Shown one piece after another: positions 25,771-34,755 of a stretch of DNA of 64,000 nt. Each line of letters opens with the position of its first letter. Within the stretch, counting starts at the first letter, position 1. Source of the DNA: Flavihumibacter rivuli (GTDB taxonomy: Bacteria > Bacteroidota > Bacteroidia > Chitinophagales > Chitinophagaceae); NCBI RefSeq assembly GCF_018595685.2, contig NZ_CP092334.1, positions 2,198,001 through 2,262,000 on the forward strand, in the 5' to 3' direction. Under the pieces are notes generated by a model. That model was given only the letters and a program-made list of their open reading frames with translations, was not told the origin of the DNA and made no database searches. The translations under genes were made by a program, and so were the position numbers.

Positions 25771-26491
25771 TGATGAGCCTTTGGCGATAATGATGGTAGA
25801 GGAATACCTCAAGGGCTTCCCTGACATAACGGTAATGGATACCTGTAATGACGGGTTTGCCGGACTTAAGGCCATTGCCACCCACCAGCCCGACCTGGTA
25901 TTCCTGGATGTACAGATGCCCAAGATCACCGGCTTTGAAATGCTGGAACTGATCGATCATCCACCGGCCATTATTTTCACCACGGCATTTGAGGAATATG
26001 CCGTGAAGGCCTTTGAAGCCCATGCCATTGATTACCTGCTCAAACCCTATACCAGGGAGCGCTTTGAGAAGGCAGTGAATAAATTCCTGCAACAGGCACA
26101 GAAGGAAAAAGCAGCGGTCAACCTGCAGGAACTGCTGGAAAGCAACCCGGTGGCGGCCGCGCAACCCAACCGCATCGTGGTCAGAAATGGACAAGTCATC
26201 AAGATCATCCCGGTAGATGAGGTCATTTACCTGGAAGCAGCTGATGATTATACCCGGATCGTAACGAAAGAAGCCAGTTTCCTGAAAAAGAAGACCATGG
26301 CTTCCTTCGAAGTGCAGCTGGACCCCAACCGCTTCACCCGGATCCACCGCTCCTATATCCTCAACCTGCAGGAACTGACAAGACTGGACGCGCATGAAAA
26401 GGACAGCTACCTGGTCACGCTGAGGAATGGCCATAAGTTGCCGGTCAGTAAAACGGGCTATACCAAACTTAAATCTGTATTGGGTATTTGA
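25748..26491 (+). CDS. LytTR family response regulator
   Basis: This 247-residue protein has a receiver domain with DDE at residues 8-10, phosphoacceptor Asp54 in LVFLDVQMP and TTAFEEYAVKAF near 85, then YLLKPYTRERF. The LytTR DNA-binding domain (about 145-245) has YLEAADDYTRIVT and FTRIHRSYILNL. It overlaps the kinase gene by 23 bp, so the two are translationally coupled. The closest paralog in the window is the regulator at 9711-10400, which shares the same two-domain plan. Targets are unknown; the LiaF-like protein in the same operon points to membrane or envelope stress. Confidence 0.92.
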   Translation: MYKAIIIDDEPLAIMMVEEYLKGFPDITVMDTCNDGFAGLKAIATHQPDLVFLDVQMPKITGFEMLELIDHPPAIIFTTAFEEYAVKAFEAHAIDYLLKPYTRERFEKAVNKFLQQAQKEKAAVNLQELLESNPVAAAQPNRIVVRNGQVIKIIPVDEVIYLEAADDYTRIVTKEASFLKKKTMASFEVQLDPNRFTRIHRSYILNLQELTRLDAHEKDSYLVTLRNGHKLPVSKTGYTKLKSVLGI

Positions 26492-26516
26492 TCAGGCGAT
26501 ACTAGAGGGCTTCTGC

Positions 26517-26540
26517 CCTGAACAGGCATTCCTGCTCAGG
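26517..26540 (+). terminator. hairpin between convergent genes
   Basis: CCTGAACAGG pairs with CCTGCTCAGG with one mismatch and a CATT loop, between the ends of the response regulator gene and anmK. There is no T-run, so terminator function is uncertain. Confidence 0.4.
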
Positions 26541-27639
26541 CTTCCACTCCCAACCATAAGGCACCGCCGATGCTGTTGCGTCGGGCACCGGTAACTGATG
26601 CCAGCACATTGTATTCCTCCCTCCAGCGTAGCACCCCGATCAGGGCCATGATAACGGCTTCCTTGAATTCGATCAACTGACGGTCAGGTACAACCGCTTC
26701 TACCCCGGTTCCTGCCAGCTCATTACGGATGGCTTCCACCAGGAAACCATTCAACGCGCCGCCGCCCGTAACCAGCAGTTTCTGGCCGGCAAGGCTAATG
26801 CCCTCCCTGGTGCTGATCTCCTGCAGGCTGCGTTTCAACTGGGCTGCGATATGAACCGAATAGGTATGTAAAGCATCTGAGGTTGACAAGCCGGCATCCG
26901 CCACCATTGGGAACACGATATCGGTCCCGAAATCATTGGCAAGGGATTTCGGGTAGGGCTGGTCATAGTATTCCAAACCATTCAGGCTCCCCAAAAGGGA
27001 TGGGTCGAGGCTTCCTGCAGCTGCCAGTTGGCCACCGGCATCCATCAGCAATCCTTCCTGTTGGGCCAGCATGTTCAGCACCCTGTTGGCAGCACAGATA
27101 TCAAAGGCAAAATATTGGTCATCCTTCCTGAAGGAGAGGTTGGCGATCCCGCCGATATTGAGTAGGAAAGCATAATCGGCCAGCAGCAATTTCTCCCCGA
27201 TCGGCACAATGGGAGCCCCCTGTCCGCCAAAGGCCACATCCAGGGCCCTGAGGTCGCTGATCACCGGCAGGCCGGTCTCCGCCGCGATGGCCGCACCATC
27301 ACCGATCTGGCCGGTCATGAGTTGGGCTGGCATATGGAAGGTGGTATGGCCATGGGAAGCGATCATGTCCACCTTATGTTCCAGGTGATGGGCAGCAATG
27401 AACCGGTTCACTTCGCGACCAATATAATGGCCGTATTCCGCATGCAGCAGCATATAGTCCTGGGCTGAAAGATGGATGGCATTCTTCAGTTTCTCTACCC
27501 ATTCACCGGTATAGGGATAGCATTCCGCCGCCACGATCTCCATCGACCACTTACCTCCTGTTTCCTGGAAATGCACATAGGCGATATCCAACCCATCGAG
27601 CGAACTGCCGCTCATCAGACCAATTGCTTTGTATAACAT
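26536..27639 (-). CDS. anmK: anhydro-N-acetylmuramic acid kinase
   Basis: This 367-residue sugar kinase phosphorylates 1,6-anhydro-MurNAc from peptidoglycan turnover to MurNAc-6-phosphate. Recognition rests on the N-terminal GLMSGSSLDGLDIA (the family usually has GTSLDG), SHGHTTFH (about residue 95), GDGAAIAAETGLPVISDLR and AFGGQGAPIVPIGE, and a C-terminal VTGGGALNGFLVEAI. All of these are the AnmK signature blocks, and the length matches the family. It is transcribed away from upp, with 122 bp between the two starts, and converges on the LytTR gene. It connects to the cell-wall recycling theme of the murF and EnvC-like genes elsewhere in the window. Confidence 0.94.
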   Translation of the reverse strand: MLYKAIGLMSGSSLDGLDIAYVHFQETGGKWSMEIVAAECYPYTGEWVEKLKNAIHLSAQDYMLLHAEYGHYIGREVNRFIAAHHLEHKVDMIASHGHTTFHMPAQLMTGQIGDGAAIAAETGLPVISDLRALDVAFGGQGAPIVPIGEKLLLADYAFLLNIGGIANLSFRKDDQYFAFDICAANRVLNMLAQQEGLLMDAGGQLAAAGSLDPSLLGSLNGLEYYDQPYPKSLANDFGTDIVFPMVADAGLSTSDALHTYSVHIAAQLKRSLQEISTREGISLAGQKLLVTGGGALNGFLVEAIRNELAGTGVEAVVPDRQLIEFKEAVIMALIGVLRWREEYNVLASVTGARRNSIGGALWLGVEA

Positions 27640-27761
27640 GAAAAAATGATTTTAGTATTCCCTACCTGAGGTTTAGATTTGCTTTTGCGGCCGCAAAATA
27701 CGACTAATGAGGCTAGTTAGCAGGGAAGAAAAGTCGCGGCCACCCTTGTAAAAAATCGTTT

Positions 27762-28412
27762 ATGGTTGTCAACCTCAGTAAGAACTATTCATTGCTTTGT
27801 GATTGGGTAAGGGAACTCAGGGATGTGAACATCCAGCAGGACCGTATGCGCTTCCGCAGGAACTTGGAAAGGATCGGCGAAGTGGCGGCCCTGGAGATCA
27901 GCAAGCATATGGCCCATCATGTTGAAGAGGTCCCCACGCCCATGGGTAGTTCCAACTGTAAGGTCCTGTCCCAGCAGCCTGTATTGGCCACCATCCTAAG
28001 GGCCGGTATGCCCCTCCACCAGGGCTTGCTCAACTATTTCGATAAGGCCGACAATGCCTTTATCTCCGCCTACCGCAAGCACCATCCCGATGGCAGTTTC
28101 GAGATCAGCATGGAATATGTTTCCTGTCCCGAACTCGATGGCAGGGTGCTGATCATTGCTGATCCCATGCTGGCTACCGGTGCTTCGCTGGTGAAGACCA
28201 TCCAGCATTTGCGTGATGAAGGTGCGCCAAAAGAGGTCCATATAGTGTGCGCTATCGCTTGTACCGTAGGCATCGAATACCTCCACCGCAATGAACCCAA
28301 TGTCAAGATCTGGTGCGGGGCCATTGATGAAGAACTGACTGCCAAAAGCTATATCGTTCCCGGACTGGGCGACGCGGGCGACCTTGCCTTTGGTCCAAAA
28401 ATGCAGTCCTGA
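27762..28412 (+). CDS. upp: uracil phosphoribosyltransferase
   Basis: This 216-residue cytoplasmic enzyme makes UMP from uracil and PRPP. The PRPP-binding loop is VLIIADPMLATGASLV (about residues 128-143), and the uracil-binding end reads YIVPGLGDAGDLAFG (about 197-211), both diagnostic of UPRTases. ILRAGMPLHQGLL (about 78) is the flexible-loop region. The start at ATG 27762 gives a normal family length. With adenine deaminase 4 kb away it represents nucleobase salvage, though the two genes are not in one operon. Confidence 0.95.
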   Translation: MVVNLSKNYSLLCDWVRELRDVNIQQDRMRFRRNLERIGEVAALEISKHMAHHVEEVPTPMGSSNCKVLSQQPVLATILRAGMPLHQGLLNYFDKADNAFISAYRKHHPDGSFEISMEYVSCPELDGRVLIIADPMLATGASLVKTIQHLRDEGAPKEVHIVCAIACTVGIEYLHRNEPNVKIWCGAIDEELTAKSYIVPGLGDAGDLAFGPKMQS

Positions 28413-28468
28413 TATCAAATATTAACAGCTGCCATAAGGGAAAAATTGTATTTTACCGGACCGTGGTT

Positions 28469-29482
28469 ATGAGAAAACTATTCTGCTTACTTATCCTTGC
28501 AAGCTTTTGCACAGTCCGGCTGAATGCACAGGATCCCCATTTTTCACAATTCTTTGCATCCCCCCTGACGCTGAACCCTGCCTTTACCGGTAAGTTCAAC
28601 GGTACCCTGAGGGCTGCAGGCAATTACCGGGACCAGTGGCCGACCATCAGCAAGGCTTTCGTAACCTCAACCCTTTCCCTGGATGCCCCCATCATGAGCG
28701 GCAAGATCAATGAATGGGATACCTGGGGGATCGGCGGCATGGTAATGACCGACCGCACCGCAAACGGCATCCTCAATTCCAACTATGTTGCTTTTTCCAC
28801 TGCCTATCATAAAGCGCTTGATGAAGATGGCTTCCACCAGCTAGGCGTAGGCTTCCAGGGTGTATATGCTGCCAAGCGGCTGGATGGTTCGCAACTGAAC
28901 TTTGAAAACGAACTGGCCCTCGACGGTACCTGGAGCAATCCTAGTGGTGAGGCCATTGATGGTAGCAGGATCGCCGTGGATTATTTCGATTTCAATGCGG
29001 GTATTCTCTATAGTGGATCCGCCGGTGGCGATAACAACTTCTATCTTGGCGCATCGGTTTACCATATCAACCGGCCCAAGGAGAATTTCACCAATGGATT
29101 CTATACCATCCAACCGCGCTTCACGCTGCATGGTGGTGGCTACCTGCCCATTGCCGATAATGCTACCTTGCACCTTTCTGCCCTGCATACCCAGCAAGCC
29201 GGCGCCAATGAAACCGTTGTGGGTGGTGCAGTAGCTTTTCACCTGAACCAGGATGAAGAAAGGCCAACGAATTTTTATGCCGGTTCCTGGATGCGCTTTG
29301 GTGATGCGCTCATCCCCTACCTGGGACTTGAATGGGGTGATTTCCGATTGGGAGCAACCTATGATGTGAACACTTCCAACCTGAAGACGGCTTCCCAGCG
29401 TCGCGGGGGTATTGAAATATCGCTCATCTATATACGCAGGCCAAGTGATGGCCGGAAGGATATCCCCTGTCCTAAGTTTTAA
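28469..29482 (+). CDS. PorP/SprF family type IX secretion membrane protein
   Basis: From the ATG at 28469 the protein has 337 residues with a signal peptide (MRKLFCLLILASFCTVRLNAQ). The mature part starts QDPHFSQFFASPLTLNPAFTG, the hallmark of PorP/SprF proteins, and continues as an outer-membrane beta-barrel with alternating aromatic strands. PorP/SprF-like proteins anchor or help export T9SS partners such as SprB-type adhesins. This one stands apart from porU/porV and has no large adhesin neighbour. Its last 11 bp overlap the convergent DNA glycosylase gene. Confidence 0.88.
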   Translation: MRKLFCLLILASFCTVRLNAQDPHFSQFFASPLTLNPAFTGKFNGTLRAAGNYRDQWPTISKAFVTSTLSLDAPIMSGKINEWDTWGIGGMVMTDRTANGILNSNYVAFSTAYHKALDEDGFHQLGVGFQGVYAAKRLDGSQLNFENELALDGTWSNPSGEAIDGSRIAVDYFDFNAGILYSGSAGGDNNFYLGASVYHINRPKENFTNGFYTIQPRFTLHGGGYLPIADNATLHLSALHTQQAGANETVVGGAVAFHLNQDEERPTNFYAGSWMRFGDALIPYLGLEWGDFRLGATYDVNTSNLKTASQRRGGIEISLIYIRRPSDGRKDIPCPKF

Positions 29483-30083
29483 ACTTCTTCCCACTCACGT
29501 AGGGATCGCCCTGCAGGTAAAACCGGTAGGGCAATTTTGCGTCTTCGCCTGCATAGTCCACCCCGATCCTGGGTGTCGCTACCAGCTGATCTGCGCTAAC
29601 GGCATAACCATCATCAGCAATATAGATCTCGTTGTTGAGCAGAAGGCCTGTATGAAGGGTGGAGATCCCGAGGGCCTTTGACAGATTTCCCGGTCCACGG
29701 CCAATGGTATGATCCTGTTTGGGTTTGCCCATCCTTTCCAGCATGACCGGTATCCCCTCCAGGGGATGGATGGCCCTCACCAGCACTGCATGCGGGATAT
29801 CCTCCAGGTTGGTGACAATATTGAACAAATGGTGGATACCATAACAGAGATATACATACGCAGTTCCACCCGGTGCATACATCACTTCGGTCCTGGCCGT
29901 CCTTCGCCCGCCAAAAGCATGGGAGGCCTTGTCCACTATGCCATTGTAAGCTTCGGTCTCAACGATCCTGCCGCTGGTCTTCATCCCATTAAAATTGGTG
30001 ACGAGTACCTTACCTACCAGCTCCCTCGCCAGTTCCACCACATCAGGCCTTTGAAAGAAAGATGTTCCCAATTTCCGCATCAT
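29472..30083 (-). CDS. 3-methyladenine DNA glycosylase (AAG/MPG family)
   Basis: This 203-residue DNA repair enzyme removes alkylated purines from DNA. Family blocks are GRIVETEAYNG (about 38-48, with the catalytic Glu), SHAFGGRRTART (about 54-65), YVYLCYGIHHLFNIVT (the Tyr/His cluster that flips the base) and a C-terminal PRIGVDYAG. The length equals the mammalian-type catalytic core found in bacteria. It converges on the PorP gene with an 11-bp overlap and starts divergently from the EI24 membrane-protein gene. No partner genes suggest special regulation. Confidence 0.93.
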   Translation of the reverse strand: MMRKLGTSFFQRPDVVELARELVGKVLVTNFNGMKTSGRIVETEAYNGIVDKASHAFGGRRTARTEVMYAPGGTAYVYLCYGIHHLFNIVTNLEDIPHAVLVRAIHPLEGIPVMLERMGKPKQDHTIGRGPGNLSKALGISTLHTGLLLNNEIYIADDGYAVSADQLVATPRIGVDYAGEDAKLPYRFYLQGDPYVSGKKFKT

Positions 30084-30136
30084 TGTCGCCAGTGTTGGTT
30101 CAAAGTAATAAATTTAGGCCGTTAAAACTTACCCAT

Positions 30137-30895
30137 TTGCTTAAAGAGATCATCATAGCTATAGAGTCCTATATCAAAGCCCACCGTTTCATTGGTGAGC
30201 ACAAGCTCTGGCGATGGATCATTATTCCCGGTATCCTGTACATGATCCTGTTTGTGACAGGCATGTATTTCTTTGTCAATTCCAGCAACGACGCCGTTAA
30301 TTACCTCAGTAACCTGATCGGTATCGACCGCTGGCTACAGGAACAGAAAAGTCCCTTCCTGAGTTTTATTTTCCTGATGGGCGGGATCATGGTCAGGCTA
30401 TTGCTTGTATTCTTCTACTTTTCCCTCTTCAAATATTTCTTCCTCATCGTTGGCTCGCCCCTGTTTGCCTACCTGAGCGAAAAGACAGAATCCATCCTGG
30501 AAGGCAAGGATTTCCCTTTCAGCTTCAGGCAGCTGATGAAGGATATCATCAGGGGCATCAGGCTTGCACTGCGTAACATGTTATGGCAAACCGTCTATAC
30601 GGTCTCCATCCTGTTGCTGTCCATTATCCCGGTGGTCGGCTGGATCAGCCCAATGCTGTCCTTGTTTTCCGAATGTTATTACTATGGTTTCTCCATGATC
30701 GATTACAGTTGCGAACGCAGGAAGATGAGTCCCTCACAAAGCATCGAATTCATATCGCAGCATAAAGGACTGGCTATCGGCAACGGCCTGTTGTTCTACC
30801 TCATGCATATCATCCCCTTTATCGGGTGGATACTGGCACCCACTTATGCCGTTGTGGCTGCCACCCTTAGTGTTCGTGAACTTGAAAAGAAATAA
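30137..30895 (+). CDS. EI24/CysZ-like membrane protein
   Basis: The product is about 252 residues with four to five membrane helices (IIPGILYMILFVTGMYFFV, FIFLMGGIMVRLLLVFFYF, YTVSILLLSIIPVVGWI, LLFYLMHIIPFIGWILAP). The pattern fits the EI24 (CysZ-like) family, although a sulfate-transport role is not supported by neighbours. The frame opens at an ATG at 30062, but that start would overlap the divergent glycosylase gene by 22 bp. The TTG at 30137 gives an N-terminus LKEIIIAIESYIKAH, which looks like the native one. The RsmI-like methylase gene starts 2 bp after the stop. Confidence 0.72.
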   Translation: MLKEIIIAIESYIKAHRFIGEHKLWRWIIIPGILYMILFVTGMYFFVNSSNDAVNYLSNLIGIDRWLQEQKSPFLSFIFLMGGIMVRLLLVFFYFSLFKYFFLIVGSPLFAYLSEKTESILEGKDFPFSFRQLMKDIIRGIRLALRNMLWQTVYTVSILLLSIIPVVGWISPMLSLFSECYYYGFSMIDYSCERRKMSPSQSIEFISQHKGLAIGNGLLFYLMHIIPFIGWILAPTYAVVAATLSVRELEKK

Positions 30896-30897
30896 CC

Positions 30898-31611
30898 ATG
30901 GCCAGTAATGCAATAGGCACTGTGCTGTTGATCCCTACCTTCCTGGATGAGGGGAACCTGGAAACCATTCCTGCTTATGTAGTGGCTGCCGTGAAGGAAT
31001 GCCAGGTATTCTTTGTGGAGAATGAAAGAACTGCCAGGCGTTACCTGAAGCAGTTATGGAAAGAAATGGTGATCGACCAGTACGAATGGTTCGCCATCCA
31101 CAAAGCGGAGGAGGAAGTCAGGAGCCAGTTCAGGCAACAATTACAAAGAGGAAAAACGATCGGCATCATCAGTGAGGCTGGTTGTCCGGGTGTGGCCGAT
31201 CCTGGCCAGCTATTGGTGGCCACTGCACAGGAAATGGGTGCCCGGGTTAAACCATTGGTAGGCCCCAGTTCCATCCTATTGGCCTTGATGGCCAGTGGCA
31301 TGAACGGCCAGTGCTTCAAGTTCAATGGCTACCTCCCTATCGATAACCAGCAACGCAGCAGGGTACTGAAAGAACTGGAACTGGAGTCAGCAAAGAAGGA
31401 CTGCACCCAGATCTTCATTGAAACCCCCTATCGCAATAACCAACTCATTGATTCCATCATTGCCCATTGTAAGCCCAACACACGGTTATGCATAGCCGTA
31501 GATATCACCGGCGGGGAGGAAACCATACAGACCAGGACATTATCGGCATGGCAAAAAAATAAGCCGGACATCCATAAACGTCCGGCTATATTCCTGATGC
31601 AAGCCCAGTAA
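30898..31611 (+). CDS. SAM-dependent methyltransferase of the tetrapyrrole-methylase (RsmI-like) family
   Basis: This 237-residue protein has the tetrapyrrole-methylase fold: IGTVLLIPTFLDEG at the N-terminus, FFVENERTARR (about 39-49), IGIISEAGCPGVADPG (about 94-109) and VGPSSILLALMASGMNGQCFKFNGYLP (about 121-147). RsmI 2'-O-methylates C1402 of 16S rRNA, and the GCPGVADPG block is close to RsmI. However the N-terminus lacks the usual TPIGNL motif, so this is a diverged paralog of uncertain substrate. It follows the membrane-protein gene by 2 bp, so the two are one operon. Confidence 0.82.
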   Translation: MASNAIGTVLLIPTFLDEGNLETIPAYVVAAVKECQVFFVENERTARRYLKQLWKEMVIDQYEWFAIHKAEEEVRSQFRQQLQRGKTIGIISEAGCPGVADPGQLLVATAQEMGARVKPLVGPSSILLALMASGMNGQCFKFNGYLPIDNQQRSRVLKELELESAKKDCTQIFIETPYRNNQLIDSIIAHCKPNTRLCIAVDITGGEETIQTRTLSAWQKNKPDIHKRPAIFLMQAQ

Positions 31612-32025
31612 TCACTGGGTTGGTTGATGTTTAGGTGAGATCACTTTATCCGTGGGAACCCCATTCATGGACAGGATGGAATCAACGATATAGTTGGAAT
31701 TTCCCCTCCAGGGAATTGCGCCCAGGTGTTCTTTGTAATGCAATTCAAAATTCTTCCCGCTATTGTTCATCAGGGTCTCGGCGATCTTCGGGTCAGATAC
31801 GGAGAATTCAAACTCATAGGACTGGATGCTGCCAGCCATGCCACCCTTGAAACCAGATTGGATCAGCTTTCCTTCATAGGTCTTGAAAACATACCCTTTC
31901 TTCACCAGGAAATTCAGTTCACCGGCCTTCACCCCTTCACCGAATACCCAATAATAGCGCCAGTAGAAGAATGCACCCCCGATCACCAATAAGGCAATGA
32001 TAATGATAGACAGAAATCTTCCCAT
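31612..32025 (-). CDS. small membrane-anchored protein of unknown function
   Basis: This 137-residue protein has one N-terminal membrane helix (FLSIIIIALLVIGGAFFYW) followed by a soluble domain with KKGYVFKTYEGKLIQSG and FEFSVSDPKIAETLMN. The layout is common in Bacteroidota, but I do not assign a function. It ends directly against the methylase gene (convergent, 0 bp) and starts about 50 bp from the end of the M28 peptidase gene, with which it may be co-transcribed on the minus strand. No catalytic motif is evident. Confidence 0.7.
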   Translation of the reverse strand: MGRFLSIIIIALLVIGGAFFYWRYYWVFGEGVKAGELNFLVKKGYVFKTYEGKLIQSGFKGGMAGSIQSYEFEFSVSDPKIAETLMNNSGKNFELHYKEHLGAIPWRGNSNYIVDSILSMNGVPTDKVISPKHQPTQ

Positions 32026-32077
32026 AGTAAAGTTTTTTCAGGGGTGAAAATAACTCATCTTTTTATATGCACCATTA

Positions 32078-33448
32078 TTATAATCCGTATTTATCTACCA
32101 GATAGATCAATATGGCCATGTTAAGGGAGCCAAGCTCCAGCTCCCGCTTGTTCACATGCTCAAACACATCACTGCGGGCATGGTGTACATCAAAATACCG
32201 GGAACCATCAGGTGTTAAGCCAGCAAGGGGCGTACCCAGTGCCCTGTTCAACGGACCGATATCAGCACCGCCGCCACCTGCTGTCAACTGGTGTACCCCG
32301 TAAGGCAGGAAGAGGGGCAACCAGGCCTGCATCCTCTCCAGTTTTTCCTTGTCGATGGTGAAACCGAATCCCCTTGGGGTGAAACCACCGGCATCACTTT
32401 CCAGCGCAAATACATGTTGTTCGCCTTTGGCCTTAGCTTCCTGGGCATACTTGTTGCCGCCACGCAATCCGTTCTCTTCATTGGCAAAAAGCACAACCCT
32501 GATGGTATGCCTGGGCTTGTACCCAATAGCCTTCAGGGCACGCAGCACTTCAATGGAATGCACGCAACCGGCACCGTCATCATGCGCACCTTCGGCAGGA
32601 TCCCAGCTGTCCAGGTGGCCGCCTACTGTTATGTACTTCTCCGGGAACTCGGTGCCCTTCAATTCACCGATCACATTATGGCCAAGGGTATCACCATAGA
32701 AACGGGCATCGGAACGGTAATAGATATTGACCTCCTTACCGGCCTTGAGGGCCGCGATCAGCGCATCCGCATCCTGCAGTCCTATGGCGGCCGCGGGGAT
32801 CTTCGGATAGGCGGTATCGTAAGCAAGGGAGCCGGTATGGGGATGGTTATCCGCAGCAGCAGTAACCGAACGGATCATCACGGCTACTGCGCCATAACGG
32901 GCGGCACGACTTGGACCAGACCTTCGGTAAGCACCTGATTCACCGTAAGACTTGAATGTTTGTGTATTGCGGTTATCAAAGATGTTATTGTACACCACGA
33001 TCTTCCCTTTCACCAGGTCCTTCTTCGCTTCCAGTTCATTGAAATCATTGATCAGGATGGCCGGGGCAGTGATGCCTTTAGGGTCAGTTCCCACGGAATT
33101 GCCCAGGGCCAGGATATCCATATTGACCTTCTTAGCCTTCTCCCCTTTGATGGTGTACCAGGCTTCTTCTTTCTTTCCCCTTTCCCAATGGGGAACCATG
33201 CATTCCTGCAGCCATACCCTGTCGGCACCCGATTCTTCCAGCACCTGCTTTCCCCAGGCTTCAGCCTTATACATGCCCGGTGAGCCGGCAAGACGTGGCC
33301 CGACAGTCTTACACAAAGTGCGAAGGTTGTTGTAAGCTTTTCCAGCAGTCAATACCTCATCCGCCAGTTTCCTGATGAACAAGGAATCGTCCTGCTGGGC
33401 TACTACCGTTTGTACGGAAATCAGCGCGATAATCCCTAGTATTGTTCT
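32078..33448 (-). CDS. M28 family metallopeptidase (carboxypeptidase Q-like), secreted
   Basis: From the ATG at 33448 the product has 456 residues and a signal peptide (MRTILGIIALISVQTVVAQ). A PA-type inserted domain lies at about 110-235. The two-zinc site shows GGHLDSWDPAEGAHDDGAG (His and Asp ligands, about residue 280), ANEENG (catalytic Glu), ESDAGG and a late His in DVHHARSD. This is the M28 aminopeptidase/PGCP arrangement; such enzymes release amino acids or dipeptides. The frame starts 10 codons earlier but without a reason to prefer that. It is divergent from bshA. Confidence 0.88.
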   Translation of the reverse strand, partial: RTILGIIALISVQTVVAQQDDSLFIRKLADEVLTAGKAYNNLRTLCKTVGPRLAGSPGMYKAEAWGKQVLEESGADRVWLQECMVPHWERGKKEEAWYTIKGEKAKKVNMDILALGNSVGTDPKGITAPAILINDFNELEAKKDLVKGKIVVYNNIFDNRNTQTFKSYGESGAYRRSGPSRAARYGAVAVMIRSVTAAADNHPHTGSLAYDTAYPKIPAAAIGLQDADALIAALKAGKEVNIYYRSDARFYGDTLGHNVIGELKGTEFPEKYITVGGHLDSWDPAEGAHDDGAGCVHSIEVLRALKAIGYKPRHTIRVVLFANEENGLRGGNKYAQEAKAKGEQHVFALESDAGGFTPRGFGFTIDKEKLERMQAWLPLFLPYGVHQLTAGGGGADIGPLNRALGTPLAGLTPDGSRYFDVHHARSDVFEHVNKRELELGSLNMAILIYLVDKYGL

Positions 33449-33563
33449 CATTTGGTTGATTTTGCTAAAATTAGCCAAACATTTGATTGATCCGGCTGGT
33501 TATTGCAGCAGCCTGCAACAAGGCTGAAAAATCCATTACCTTCACAACCTATTTATTTGCCTT

Positions 33564-34694
33564 ATGCGTATTGGTATTGTTTGTTATCCCACTTTCGGCG
33601 GTAGTGGTGTTCTTGCTACAGAACTGGGAAAGGCCCTTGCCGATAAGGGGCACCAGGTTCATTTCATCACCTATCAGCAACCGGTAAGGCTGAACGAATT
33701 CAATGCGAACATCTTCTACCATGAAGTTAGGGTACCTACCTATCCATTGTTCGATTACCCGCCTTACGAAACCGCATTGGCCAGTACCATGGTGGATGTC
33801 ATCATCAATAACCAGCTCGACCTGCTGCATGTGCATTATGCCATCCCGCATGCCTCGGCTGCCTATATGGCCAAGCAGATCCTGTTGAAGAGCGGTAAAA
33901 GCATTCCGGTCATCACTACATTGCATGGTACAGATATTACACTGGTGGGAAGGGACAAGACCTATGCTCCTGTGGTTACATTCTCCATCAACGAAAGTGA
34001 TGCCATTACCGCGGTTTCTGATAATCTCCGTGAAGAAACCTATAAGTCGTTTAAGATCGAGAAAGAAATAGAGGTCATCCACAACTTCGTTGACGTCAGC
34101 CGTTTTTCCAAGAAAGGAATTGATGCCTTCAGAAGGGTCATTGCGCCCAATGGGGAGAAGATCCTGATGCACGCTTCCAACTTCAGGAAGATCAAGCGCA
34201 TTGAAGACATTGTTCGCATATTCGCCAACGTAGTGAAAGTAGTGCCTAGCAAACTGCTGTTTGTAGGGGATGGCCCAGAACGCCCGATGGCAGAAGGCCT
34301 GAGCAGGGAGCTAGGCATCTGCGACCATATCCGCTTTGTGGGTAAGCAGGAACAGATGGAGGAGATCCTGGCCATCGCAGACCTTTTCCTGCTCACATCA
34401 GAATATGAAAGCTTTGGTTTAGCCGCACTGGAAGCCATGGCCGCAGGTGTGCCAGTGATCAGTTCCAATGCCGGTGGTTTGCCGGAGATCAATATCCATG
34501 GCCAGACCGGTTACCTGGGTGCCGTAGGCGATGTGGCCGGCATGAGCAAACACGCTATCGACCTGCTGAGTAATGACGAAAAGCTTCGCATCTTCAAGGA
34601 CCAGGCCCGCGAGCAAGCCAACCGCTTCGATATCCATCATATCGTTCCGCAGTACGAGGCGCTCTATAACAGGTTCCTGTTTACGCAAGGATAA
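33564..34694 (+). CDS. bshA: N-acetyl-alpha-D-glucosaminyl L-malate synthase BshA
   Basis: This 376-residue GT4-type glycosyltransferase makes GlcNAc-malate, the first step of bacillithiol synthesis. The N-terminus MRIGIVCYPTFGGSGVLATELG, then HVHYAIPHASAAY, TLHGTDITLVG and the C-terminal SEYESFGLAALEAMAAGVPVISSNAGG (nucleotide-sugar EX7E region) match BshA closely. Bacillithiol is the usual low-molecular-weight thiol in many Bacteroidota. The other bsh genes are not in this window. A strong rho-independent terminator follows 22 bp after the stop codon, so the gene is transcribed alone or last. Confidence 0.95.
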   Translation: MRIGIVCYPTFGGSGVLATELGKALADKGHQVHFITYQQPVRLNEFNANIFYHEVRVPTYPLFDYPPYETALASTMVDVIINNQLDLLHVHYAIPHASAAYMAKQILLKSGKSIPVITTLHGTDITLVGRDKTYAPVVTFSINESDAITAVSDNLREETYKSFKIEKEIEVIHNFVDVSRFSKKGIDAFRRVIAPNGEKILMHASNFRKIKRIEDIVRIFANVVKVVPSKLLFVGDGPERPMAEGLSRELGICDHIRFVGKQEQMEEILAIADLFLLTSEYESFGLAALEAMAAGVPVISSNAGGLPEINIHGQTGYLGAVGDVAGMSKHAIDLLSNDEKLRIFKDQAREQANRFDIHHIVPQYEALYNRFLFTQG

Positions 34695-34715
34695 TTGACA
34701 AACCACATCGATAGT

Positions 34716-34755
34716 AACGGGAAAGAAAAACATCCATTTTCTTTCCCGTTTTTTT
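34716..34755 (+). terminator. rho-independent terminator of bshA
   Basis: AACGGGAAAGAAAA (34716-34729) pairs with TTTTCTTTCCCGTT (34737-34750), followed by seven T residues. Confidence 0.93.
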
